In this document: positions 55,355 through 63,353 of the stretch, one piece after another
How the letters are laid out: the number at the start of each line of letters is the position of its first letter
How positions within the stretch are numbered: position 1 is the stretch's first letter
Assembly: GCF_000300335.1 (NCBI RefSeq)
Contig: NZ_AMRM01000002.1
Span: 1 to 64,000, forward strand
Reading direction: 5' to 3'
DNA: 64,000 nucleotides
Origin: Nitratireductor pacificus pht-3B
GTDB taxonomy: Bacteria; Pseudomonadota; Alphaproteobacteria; Rhizobiales; Rhizobiaceae
Program-made: the position numbers and the translations under genes
The notes under the pieces: model-generated
What the model was told of the DNA's origin: nothing
What the model saw: the letters and a program-made list of their open reading frames with translations, nothing else
The model's database searches: none

Positions 55355-56908
55355 ATGAAACTGACGAGACGCCAGATGTCGAAACTGGCACTTGCACCAT
55401 TCGTCGTGGGCCTGAGTTTGTCCATTCCGGGAACCGCGGCCAGCGCCCGGAGCCAAGGAGGCGATCTGGTCGTCGGCCTGGGAACTCGCCTGGCGCGCCC
55501 CGATCACCACGTTACCACGGCACAGGCCGATTCGAATGTCGCGGTGCATGTCTACGAAGCGCTCATGGCCTTCGACGACAACACCACCCCGCAACCGCAG
55601 CTCGCAGAGAGCGTCAGCATCTCCGAGGATGGCCTAGTCTATACCTTCAAGCTGCGGTCCGGCGTCCGGTTCCACAATGGCGACATCATGGATTCGGCTG
55701 ACGTTCTGGCATCGTTCGAGCGGCACAAGCGGATCAGCCCCGGCAAGAGCCTGCAAAGCAACATCGCCAGCACCGCCGCGCCAGACCCGTTGACCTTCAT
55801 CATTTCACTGTCCGAGCCGCAACCCCTGTTTCTGGAAATGCTGTCCGCGCAGCAGTACCGCCTGGTGATACTCCCGGCCGAGGACCGGGATACCGAGGGC
55901 GGCGCCAATTCAGGCGTTGGAACCGGGCCTTACCGCTTCGTCGAGCACATGGCGGATTCACATGTGAAACTCACGCGCTTTGAAGATTACGTTCCGGATG
56001 AGCGCTACGAGGGACCGACGGGCATTGGTGGAAAGAGGACACCCTATTTCGACACCATCACCTTCCGGGTCGCCGTCGAAGGGGCTGCGCGCGTCGCCGG
56101 TGTGCAGACCGGCGAGATGCACATCGCCGACAACATTCCGGTTCAGTCCGCGAAGCGCCTGGCGGCGGATCCCGATCTGCAGGTGATCGACCTGATGCCG
56201 TTCGCCAAGGTCTTCACGGTGCTGCACACCGGAAACGGTCCGACCGACAACGTTCTTGTCCGGCGCGCGATCCAGGCGGTGATCAATGCAGAGGAAACCC
56301 TGGATGTGGCGATGGAGGGGTTCTATCAGTTGGACTCCTCCTTCCTTTTCTCCCGCAGCCCGTATCACACCGGCGCCGACACCCAGCCGCTTTACAACCA
56401 AAGCAATGTCGAGAAGGCGAAGGCGCTCCTGGCCGAGGCGGGTTACAAGGGCGAACCGGTCAAGATCATGACCAATGCGAACTACCCCTTCATGCAGAAT
56501 TCGGCGCTGGTGCTGCAGCAACAGTTGATGGCGATCGGCATGCCGGTCGAGATCGAGATGGTGGACTGGCCCACCAATGTCGCCCGCCGCACAGATGGGG
56601 AAGGCGGCTGGAACATCACCATCTCCAGTTCGACCGCCCAAGGCCCGCTGACCTACTTCACCGTGTTCAAGGGATATTCCCACGTGAAGGAAGACACGGT
56701 TTTGGACGAGGCCTATGCGCGGGTCGTGAACTCACCCGATATCGAGGAGCGGAAGGCGGCCTGGCGCGACGTTGAGGAGCGCGTTTACGATCAGGCCTAT
56801 CTGATCCCGAGCGGAAACAGGGGCATGAAGATCATCGCTTCGCAGAAGGTCGAGAATCTGGAGCCCTGGGAGCTTCTGCGCCTGTGGGACGTGTGGTTCA
56901 AGGGCTGA
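55355..56908 (+). CDS. ABC transporter family 5 substrate-binding protein (DppA/OppA-like)
   Basis: The 517-residue protein belongs to the extracellular solute-binding family 5: PDHHVTTAQADSNVAVHVYE, DGLVYTFKLRSGVRFHNGD and ALLAEAGYKGEPVKI are typical landmarks. The N terminus LTRRQMSKLALAP with a hydrophobic stretch looks like a twin-arginine (Tat) signal, which is unusual but known for some binding proteins and would imply export in folded form. A GGAGAGGAGAG ribosome site precedes the ATG. It is the last gene of the ggt-ABC operon, 72 bp after the DppF-like gene; in most dipeptide operons this gene comes first. Confidence 0.93.
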   Translation: MKLTRRQMSKLALAPFVVGLSLSIPGTAASARSQGGDLVVGLGTRLARPDHHVTTAQADSNVAVHVYEALMAFDDNTTPQPQLAESVSISEDGLVYTFKLRSGVRFHNGDIMDSADVLASFERHKRISPGKSLQSNIASTAAPDPLTFIISLSEPQPLFLEMLSAQQYRLVILPAEDRDTEGGANSGVGTGPYRFVEHMADSHVKLTRFEDYVPDERYEGPTGIGGKRTPYFDTITFRVAVEGAARVAGVQTGEMHIADNIPVQSAKRLAADPDLQVIDLMPFAKVFTVLHTGNGPTDNVLVRRAIQAVINAEETLDVAMEGFYQLDSSFLFSRSPYHTGADTQPLYNQSNVEKAKALLAEAGYKGEPVKIMTNANYPFMQNSALVLQQQLMAIGMPVEIEMVDWPTNVARRTDGEGGWNITISSSTAQGPLTYFTVFKGYSHVKEDTVLDEAYARVVNSPDIEERKAAWRDVEERVYDQAYLIPSGNRGMKIIASQKVENLEPWELLRLWDVWFKG

Positions 56909-57542
56909 TCGGGGATGTAGCGGGGTTCGTCAAACGAGGGTCGCACCCGGGGTCTGCTTCATTTGCGGGCAGGCTTTGGTCGGCGAAACGAGCAACGTCA
57001 GGCACCGCACGCGGACCGGATCCAGGGTGAGGACTCATCGAGGTCCGTGAGACTGCGCTGGCAAAGGGGTCTGCGGTCGGGCGGATGTGGTTTCCTCATG
57101 CCGCCGGCCGCACTCATGGGAGAAGCACAGAGAAGGCTCAATGAAAGAGACGCTAGGGAAAGGAGAGGATGCTGCCGCAGACGGCGTTAAAGCGCGTACA
57201 ATTCTGCCGAGACCTCAATTGGCTAAAGGGTGTCGCGGGCTGCTGGTCAACAGATATTCCCGCGCAGCAATTATGTGAATAGGTTCGGTCGCCAAACCAT
57301 AGACATCAAGGATTGGATCTGGAGTACATCGAAGAAGCACTACTGTATCCACGATGAAATCGGTTGACTGTTCGCAAGGGTGGCGACAGAAAGCTGAGAT
57401 TTGGCGCAAGGCTCCGTAAACGCCCCACAGGTTCCAGGCCAGCGCTGGTTGGTGTGTGCTCCGATCCAGCAGAAATGGATCGCTTTTGGCTGGCGTTTCC
57501 GGCCGGGCACATTGCGCCAAAGCAGGACGGTCGAGGGAGCGG
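56909..57542. other. Intergenic region of 634 bp between the peptide importer and the histidine kinase
   Basis: No frame here has a convincing start or a family I recognise. The stretch 57180-57450 is less GC-rich than its neighbours and looks like decayed sequence. There is no IS terminal repeat that I can identify. The kinase ribosome site (GGGAG) lies at its right end. Confidence 0.4.
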
Positions 57543-59213
57543 ATGGCGGATACTGGAACTGTGCCATGGAAGCGACCAAGGATCGCCCAACACCTGGCGG
57601 CCCTGAGCGGGCGTTCGGATGCAGAGCGCGGCCAGGCCGTCGTGCGGCTTATCCTGCTCCCGTTGTTCGACATCTACTTCGTAGCCGTCCTGGGTTCGGG
57701 TGGCCTCGAAACCTTCGGGGAATGGCTGACTGTCATCGCCGTGCTGGCCTATATCCCGGTCTCGGTCGTCCTCCTGTGGCACATCATCCGGAAACCGGGC
57801 CACTTCGTCTGGCGGCGCATGCTTGCGATGATGGGCGACTATGGTGCAATGACGATCGCCATGGCGGTCGGCGGCATGGTGATGCTGCCGGTATACGCCA
57901 CGCTGCTGTGGGTCACCGTCGGGAACGGCATGCGCTACGGATCCCGCTATCTCCTTGTTGCAACGTGCATGGCGCTGGCTTCAATCGCCATTGCAACCGG
58001 GGTCAACGTGGAGTGGCGCAACGAACCCTATGTCGTGCTGACACTGGTCCTCACCACGTTGATCGTGCCGGCCTATATCGACGGTCTGCAACGGGCGCTG
58101 CGGGGCGCTCTGAACGAGGCGCAGGAAGCCAGCCTCGCGAAATCGAACTTCCTTGCCCAGGCGAGTCACGACCTGCGCCAGCCGATCCATGCGATCAGCC
58201 TCTTCACGGCCTGTCTGCGCGACGCCGGTCTCGGGCGCGAGGAGCGGCAGATGGTCGAGAACATCGACCGCTCATTGCAAAGCGTGGCAGGCCTGTTCCG
58301 GTCGCTGCTGGACATCGCGACGCTCGATAGCGGGAAAGTCGAACCGAAGCTTGCTCCCATCCGTGTCGGGGAGGTGATCGCCGACGTGGTGCGTCAGTAT
58401 TCCGAAATGGCACAATGGGCCGATGTCGAACTACGTGCTGTTCCCTGCAGCCTTGTGGTGCGCACGGATGCAGCACTGCTTTCCACCATGCTGCAGAACA
58501 TCGTGAGCAACGCGCTCAAATATGCCCCTGATGCCCCCGTACTCATTGGCTGTCGCCGAAGGGGGAACACGGTCGCCATCGAGGTCCACGATTGCGGCCC
58601 GGGCATTCCGAGTGAACATCTCGATCAGGTGTTCAACGAGTTCTACCAGGTGCGGGAGCGCGGCGATCGCGACGTGGAAGGCGTGGGGCTCGGTTTGTCC
58701 ATCGTGCGGCGCGTTGGCGCTTTGATGGGGCTCGACGTCCGGCTTTTCTCCGTATCCGGGCGCGGCACTTCGGTGGTGATTTCAGGACTGGAGCGCTGCA
58801 ACGAGACGGTGGCGGCCGTCGCTCCTGCGCCCACCCGGACGCCATCCGCCGTCTCCGGCCTTCATGTGCTGCTTGTCGAGGACGACGAAGATGTCCTGCT
58901 GGCAACGGCCACCCTGCTCCAGAAATGGGGCTGCATCGTTCAGGCGGAGACCGGGATTCCGGAGGTCGCTGCCGATTGGGATGTGATGATCACCGATTAT
59001 GACCTGGGCGGGAAGAGGACCGGTGCGGACTGCATCGCGTCCGTCCGGAAACTCGCGGGCCGTATGATTCCGGCGATCATCGTGACCGGGCATGACGAGA
59101 CCCGGGTGCTGAAGGATCTGGGGGACGATTCCGTCCCGATCCTCGCGAAGCCGGTGCGGCCGGCCGAGCTGCGCTCTGTTTTGACCACGGAGGTGGTCAC
59201 CCAGCATCGCTAG
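57543..59213 (+). CDS. Hybrid sensor histidine kinase with receiver domain
   Basis: The 556-residue protein has about five to six membrane helices (residues 35-180), a dimerisation/phosphoacceptor domain with H209 in SHDLRQPIHAISLF, an HATPase domain (N box NIVSNALKYAP, G1 CGPGIP, G2 GVGLGLSIV) and a C-terminal receiver domain with the acidic pair in VEDDEDV, phosphoacceptor D485 (ITDYDLGG) and K536 (LAKPV). It senses an unknown membrane signal and may pass phosphate to the LuxR-type regulator encoded tail-to-tail. The ATG has a GGGAG ribosome site; upstream in-frame starts add a region without helices. Its stop overlaps the regulator stop. Confidence 0.92.
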   Translation: MADTGTVPWKRPRIAQHLAALSGRSDAERGQAVVRLILLPLFDIYFVAVLGSGGLETFGEWLTVIAVLAYIPVSVVLLWHIIRKPGHFVWRRMLAMMGDYGAMTIAMAVGGMVMLPVYATLLWVTVGNGMRYGSRYLLVATCMALASIAIATGVNVEWRNEPYVVLTLVLTTLIVPAYIDGLQRALRGALNEAQEASLAKSNFLAQASHDLRQPIHAISLFTACLRDAGLGREERQMVENIDRSLQSVAGLFRSLLDIATLDSGKVEPKLAPIRVGEVIADVVRQYSEMAQWADVELRAVPCSLVVRTDAALLSTMLQNIVSNALKYAPDAPVLIGCRRRGNTVAIEVHDCGPGIPSEHLDQVFNEFYQVRERGDRDVEGVGLGLSIVRRVGALMGLDVRLFSVSGRGTSVVISGLERCNETVAAVAPAPTRTPSAVSGLHVLLVEDDEDVLLATATLLQKWGCIVQAETGIPEVAADWDVMITDYDLGGKRTGADCIASVRKLAGRMIPAIIVTGHDETRVLKDLGDDSVPILAKPVRPAELRSVLTTEVVTQHR

Positions 59214-59896
59214 TTCAAGCCGCAGGCAATCGCCTTGGCTGCGGCCGCTGAGCGCGTGGTGACACCGAGCGCCTTCAGAACAGCCGAGACGTGGACCCGG
59301 GCCGTGAACGGGGAGATCTCGAGCTCCAGCCCTATTTCCTTGTTGCTCAGTCCGCGGGACAGCAGGTGCAAGACCTCGACCTGGCGCTGTGTCAGGCCGC
59401 CGAGCGCCTCGTCGCTTTCGGTAACGGGTTTTCCCGAAGCCTCCAGTTGCAGCACCGCATCGCCGTTGCGCACGGCCGCGACGGCGGCCACGATCTCGTG
59501 CGGGGGAAGGCTCTTGCAGATGAAGCCGTCGGCGCCGCTGCCCATGACGCGTCGGGCGACCTCGATCTCATCGATCATCGATACGACGATGATCGAGGCG
59601 CGGCTGAAACGTCTGCGCAGTTCAGGCAGGTATGTTTCCAGATTCTCGGTCGAGAAGAGGAGGTCGAGAATAAACGTACTGGGCGGTGTCCCGGCGCCGC
59701 CGAGCGCGAGCGCTTCCTCGACGGTTGCGGCCTGGTCGATTTTGGCCTCGGGTTCGTGGCGTTGGATCAAGCGCGCGAGACCGTCACGGAAGACGGGATG
59801 GTCATCGGCGATGATGATGCGATCTTGGCGCAACGGGTGTGGACCCTTCGAACAAGCACGAGATTGAGGATCGATCCATAGCACTGCGGGCGACAA
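59210..59896 (-). CDS. LuxR/NarL-type response regulator
   Basis: The protein of up to 228 residues has a receiver domain with D31/D32 (IIADDHPVFRDG), phosphoacceptor D78 (FILDLLFS) and the conserved Lys in FICKSLPP, then a LuxR helix-turn-helix (LTQRQVEVLHLLSRGLSNKE, then IGLELEISPFTARVHVSAVL). It is a transcription factor, probably the partner of the kinase that ends on the opposite strand. The start is uncertain: the TTG at 59896 gives an odd 25-residue leader, while a TTG near 59833 would give the usual short N terminus. The AGTGCAT motifs upstream may be its targets. Confidence 0.9.
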   Translation of the reverse strand: MSPAVLWIDPQSRACSKGPHPLRQDRIIIADDHPVFRDGLARLIQRHEPEAKIDQAATVEEALALGGAGTPPSTFILDLLFSTENLETYLPELRRRFSRASIIVVSMIDEIEVARRVMGSGADGFICKSLPPHEIVAAVAAVRNGDAVLQLEASGKPVTESDEALGGLTQRQVEVLHLLSRGLSNKEIGLELEISPFTARVHVSAVLKALGVTTRSAAAAKAIACGLN

Positions 59897-59904
59897 CGGG
59901 CATA

Positions 59905-59920
59905 TAGTGCGAATGCACTA
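59905..59920. promoter_or_regulatory. Palindrome upstream of the response regulator, motif copy 1
   Basis: TAGTGC, GAAT, GCACTA is a perfect 6-bp inverted repeat just upstream of the LuxR-type gene. Read on the minus strand it contains CTAGTGCATTCG, which resembles copies 2 and 3 further right. Confidence 0.5.
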
Positions 59921-59957
59921 GCTTCAAACGGTGCCGCGATGCCGGGCGGCGCTCGTC

Positions 59958-59970
59958 GTAGTGCATCTGT
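59958..59970 (+). promoter_or_regulatory. AGTGCATCTGT motif, copy 2
   Basis: GTAGTGCATCTGT lies about 85 bp before the small membrane protein gene at 60055. Twelve bases (TAGTGCATCTGT) are identical to copy 3. Confidence 0.45.
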
Positions 59971-60054
59971 CCAACTGGACCGTGATGTCTCTCCGAATAC
60001 TATGCCTCGCGTTTGGGGTCGTGGAATGCCCTGAGAAAGGGCATTGAGACCGCG

Positions 60055-60378
60055 ATGGATGGCGAGGTTACGACGCTTCTTTTCATAGCCGGCGCCCTGT
60101 TTGTCGGCTTGCCGTTGATCGTTTCAGCAGTGGTCGGTCGTTTTGCCGGCTTGCGGGCGGTGCTTTGGAGCGGGACTTTGCTGGTGGTCGTGCTCCTGCT
60201 CGGCGCCGCATGGGTGTATCACAACAACGCAGACATCGAGCACGGTCCCACCTTCACCGTCATCATCTACCTGATGTTCTTCGCGTTTCCGCTTTTCACT
60301 ACCGCGGTCGTCGGTGCCACGGCAGGGCTATGGCTGCGGCAGCGGGCGCGCGAACCCCGTACGGAAAAGCCGACATGA
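60055..60378 (+). CDS. Small integral membrane protein, unknown function
   Basis: From the ATG at 60055 the protein is 107 residues with three hydrophobic segments (about 5-25, 33-52 and 65-90) and a basic tail. A TTG 14 codons upstream is a possible longer start; neither has a clear ribosome site. I recognise no family. Its stop lies 44 bp before the chosen OmpA-family start and overlaps an alternative ATG at 60375, so the two are probably cotranscribed. The AGTGCAT motif upstream suggests control by the neighbouring response regulator. Confidence 0.65.
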   Translation: MDGEVTTLLFIAGALFVGLPLIVSAVVGRFAGLRAVLWSGTLLVVVLLLGAAWVYHNNADIEHGPTFTVIIYLMFFAFPLFTTAVVGATAGLWLRQRAREPRTEKPT

Positions 60379-60422
60379 TCCGGAAACCGACGCCATTCGG
60401 CAAGACAAGAGAAGGAAACGGT

Positions 60423-61385
60423 ATGCTTTCAAAGCGGATACTGGGCTTCGTGCTCGCGTGCGGCATGTCCTTGACCGGCATTGCGCATGCGCAGGATGTC
60501 GAAGGCTCATCCGATCACCCGCTCCTGACCCGCTTCACGACGGCGACGATCAGATCCTACGAGGTCAGGGACTATGACGAAGCCCTGCTGCCCGCGGGCA
60601 GGATCGACGATAGCGAGACAACCGGGAACCTGCTCAAACTCGAAGGCAAGGTTACCCGGATCGGCTATCGCATCCCCGGAGATCACTCCGTTCTGGAAGT
60701 CATGCGCAATTACGAAGCCGCACTGGCCCAGGCGGGGTTCGAGACCCTCTTCGCCTGCAACAGCCACGAGGCATGCGGCATCGACATGATGGCGTTGATC
60801 GCCAACACCGGGCGTGTGCGGCCCACGGCTTTCGGGGATGCGTTCTTCGGCGAAACCGGTGAGCGCGCGCTTCTGGCGCGCCGTGATGATGGCGACGGTC
60901 CGGTCCACGTTTTCCTGCACGCGGTGGAGGACACTTCCACCGGGAGGACGGTGCTTTACCAACAGGTCGTGGAGGCGGTGGGTCTTTCGACGGGCCAGGT
61001 AAAGGTGCTTCAGGCGGATGAACTGAAGAAATCTCTGGAGCGCATGGGACATGTGACGGTCTCCGGCGTCTATTTCGACACCGGCAGGGCGGAGATCAAG
61101 CCGGAGTCCGACCCCGCGCTGGGAGAGATGGCGCGGCTTCTGGAAGCGGATCCGGCGCTGACGGTTTATATCGTGGGGCATACCGACAATGTGGGAAGCC
61201 TCGCGGCCAATGTGACGCTTTCGCAGGCGCGTGCCGCCGCGGTGGTTGAACGGCTGGCGGCAGACTTCGGCATCGATCGGGCGCGTCTTTCGCCGCAGGG
61301 CGTGGCATCTCTCGCGCCCTTGGCGAACAACTCCGCAGAGACTGGGCGGGCGCGTAACCGCAGGGTCGAGCTGGTGGTTCAATAG
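60423..61385 (+). CDS. OmpA-family outer-envelope protein with DUF4892-like N terminus
   Basis: The 320-residue protein has a signal peptide (MLSKRILGFVLACGMSLTGI, cut after AHA), an N-terminal region of about 190 residues resembling DUF4892 (SDHPLLTRFTTATIRSYEVR, then VMRNYEAALAQAGFETLFAC), and a C-terminal OmpA-type peptidoglycan-binding domain (VYFDTGRAEIKPESDPALGE, YIVGHTDNVGS, ARNRRVELV). It probably links the cell wall to the envelope. The ATG at 60423 has an AAGGAAA ribosome site; the in-frame ATG at 60375 would push the signal peptide inside. Confidence 0.9.
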   Translation: MLSKRILGFVLACGMSLTGIAHAQDVEGSSDHPLLTRFTTATIRSYEVRDYDEALLPAGRIDDSETTGNLLKLEGKVTRIGYRIPGDHSVLEVMRNYEAALAQAGFETLFACNSHEACGIDMMALIANTGRVRPTAFGDAFFGETGERALLARRDDGDGPVHVFLHAVEDTSTGRTVLYQQVVEAVGLSTGQVKVLQADELKKSLERMGHVTVSGVYFDTGRAEIKPESDPALGEMARLLEADPALTVYIVGHTDNVGSLAANVTLSQARAAAVVERLAADFGIDRARLSPQGVASLAPLANNSAETGRARNRRVELVVQ

Positions 61386-61443
61386 GCTCAGGCGCGGTGG
61401 GTCAGTTGTGCTAGGGCCCCAGCTTTCCCGAACAGCCGGGTTT

Positions 61444-61456
61444 CTAGTGCATCTGT
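61444..61456 (+). promoter_or_regulatory. AGTGCATCTGT motif, copy 3
   Basis: CTAGTGCATCTGT lies about 100 bp before the membrane protein gene at 61554 and shares TAGTGCATCTGT with copy 2. Just behind it a TATTGG/CCAATA inverted repeat (61459-61485) could form a hairpin. Confidence 0.45.
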
Positions 61457-61553
61457 AGTATTGGAGTGGGGCGCCTCCGCCAATATTATCCGCCTGCATT
61501 TATAGAAGCAGCAGTGCCAGCCGCCGACTGTTTCGCAGTGAGTTTCTCGACTG

Positions 61554-62051
61554 GTGAACACAATGTACATGAACTCCGCGTGGGTCAGGTGGCCAGTCGG
61601 CATTGTCTTCGGTATCCTGTCCGGATACTTCAGCTTCGGAATCATCGCCCCATTTGTGGTCCCAGTTTTCGGCTCGCATCCCGAGTTGGCATCCAAGATG
61701 CCGGGTGGCTATGAAGGCATGATGCTCACGGCCGTGGTCGTCGAGATTGTGATGGCCCTTGTGGTCTCCGTCCTTCTCGCGCGCATGGAGAAGACCAAGC
61801 GTCTGATCGGCTGGGGATGCATGATCTTCGGCACGATCCTGCTGCTGAACGTGATCTCTGTCGGAATCTCCGCCGGTTTCCAGGTGCAGGATCTTGCCCA
61901 GGCGGACGCACGCACCAGGAACGATCATGCAACGGCCGCGTGGTTCTGGGTGATCGCCCTCGCGATGCCCTTCATCTCCGGCTGCCTGCTCCTCTATGTC
62001 GTCGGGTTTCTCCTCCTGCGCCGCGGGCGAAAGACCGAGGCGTCGGCCTGA
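61554..62051 (+). CDS. Membrane protein of unknown function
   Basis: The protein of up to 165 residues has four hydrophobic segments (about 12-32, 58-78, 84-106 and 128-152) and a short basic tail. The start may be the GTG at 61554 or the ATGs at 61563 or 61569; none has a strong ribosome site. I do not recognise the family. It lies 57 bp before the secreted protein gene on the same strand and after motif copy 3, so it may share regulation with the small membrane protein at 60055. Confidence 0.7.
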   Translation: MNTMYMNSAWVRWPVGIVFGILSGYFSFGIIAPFVVPVFGSHPELASKMPGGYEGMMLTAVVVEIVMALVVSVLLARMEKTKRLIGWGCMIFGTILLLNVISVGISAGFQVQDLAQADARTRNDHATAAWFWVIALAMPFISGCLLLYVVGFLLLRRGRKTEASA

Positions 62052-62108
62052 GCCCGTGGCGCGCACCTCAAGACCACTGAACCATCGGATTCGATAAGGG
62101 AAACACCG

Positions 62109-63317
62109 ATGAAACCAGCTTTCGCTGCAGCAGCCATGTGGGTCGTTCTCATTGCGGGCAACGGCCATTCCAACGCGCAGGACGCGGTGAACCTGCACGC
62201 CTATGCGGACAAGTATCCCTGGGACGAAGTCGGGGATGTTTCCTTCCTTCAGAACCCCGCAGTGAAATCGGCGGTCGCCGGCGCGCTTATCGATGCAAAT
62301 CTGAGACAGATGATTCTGGACGATACAGCAAGCGGAAGGGCCGTTACCGCTCCCATGGTTGCCGTCGGGGATTATCTCTACATGCGCGCCTTCGAGGCGG
62401 CGAGCGGCGGAGATGTGAGTTGGGGATTGCTCATCGCGCAGGACGGAAGCGATGCAGTTGCCTGTTTCTCGGGGTTCGGCGCGGGTGAGACCCAGAAGGA
62501 TGATCGCCCGGAGGAGACCGTCCGCTCCAGCTGGTACGCCGATGGCGAGGTCTTCCTGACCCGGAAGTTCTCCTGCCCGGCAAACGATGAGATTCAAGAC
62601 GAAGTCGGATACCGGGTGTTGCCGGCATTGGCCACGGCGCGTGGTAAGCTTCAATATGAATGGTGCTTCGGCGTCCTGAACACGGGTTCAGGTTTGGCGG
62701 GCTCGATGATTTCCGGAGACGGGGCCTGCTTCATTCAGGCTGACAGCGAGGCTCAGGCTCTGGTCAAGCATAGCTGCGGCGAAGGCGATCTTTGCCTCAT
62801 CGAGGCAATGATTGAGATCGCCGAGGACGATGACAGAAAGCTGATCCGTGAAGTGCTTTCGGTCAATCGCGCCGTCGAACAGGTGGAACCTCACGGCTCA
62901 TACCTTGAGCAAGTCGGCAGCTTCGCTGATGGCGTCTACGCTGAAAAGATCGACGGCTGCGGCGCGGCGAGCATGCCGGGACGCGAGCGTGTGTCCATGC
63001 ACCTGTCAAGAACCGCAGGCCCGGCCATTCAATTCGGCCAGCGCTACTGCGCCGTCATCGATGCAACCGGAGATGCGCCGAATCCGGAGGGTTTTCAGAC
63101 CGTGCTGCAGGTTCGTTGCGGAAACGGACCGGATGAGGATGCGGCGCTCCGGAGCGGCGCTGCCGGCAAGGCGGATGTCCTGCAGCTGCGGGCGTCGAGC
63201 GCACGGGAAGTTTCGCTGCAGGAAACATCGTTGCTGCGCTGTCCGATCCGGTCATCCTACGCGCCGGAGTGGTGGATGAGCGATCTGCCGACCAATGTCC
63301 GTTCGGTACAGTTCTGA
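62109..63317 (+). CDS. Secreted protein of unknown function
   Basis: The 402-residue protein has a signal peptide (MKPAFAAAAMWVVLIAGNGH, cut near NAQ). The mature N terminus resembles a short globular domain with PWDEVGDVSFLQNPAVKSAV; the rest has eight or more cysteines spread through it (for example VACFSGF, KFSCPAN, YEWCFGV, GACFIQ, KHSCGEGDLC, DGCGA, RYCAV, VRCGN and LRCPI), suggesting several disulfides in a periplasmic protein. I recognise no family. An AAGGGAAAC ribosome site precedes the ATG. The next gene follows after 36 bp. Confidence 0.75.
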   Translation: MKPAFAAAAMWVVLIAGNGHSNAQDAVNLHAYADKYPWDEVGDVSFLQNPAVKSAVAGALIDANLRQMILDDTASGRAVTAPMVAVGDYLYMRAFEAASGGDVSWGLLIAQDGSDAVACFSGFGAGETQKDDRPEETVRSSWYADGEVFLTRKFSCPANDEIQDEVGYRVLPALATARGKLQYEWCFGVLNTGSGLAGSMISGDGACFIQADSEAQALVKHSCGEGDLCLIEAMIEIAEDDDRKLIREVLSVNRAVEQVEPHGSYLEQVGSFADGVYAEKIDGCGAASMPGRERVSMHLSRTAGPAIQFGQRYCAVIDATGDAPNPEGFQTVLQVRCGNGPDEDAALRSGAAGKADVLQLRASSAREVSLQETSLLRCPIRSSYAPEWWMSDLPTNVRSVQF

Positions 63318-63353
63318 ACGAAACCCCACTCTGAAGATATTCTGGAGCCCCCA

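Noticed and set aside
56909-57542. A transposon or IS in the long gap
   Set aside because: I could not find terminal inverted repeats, a target duplication or transposase-like protein text.
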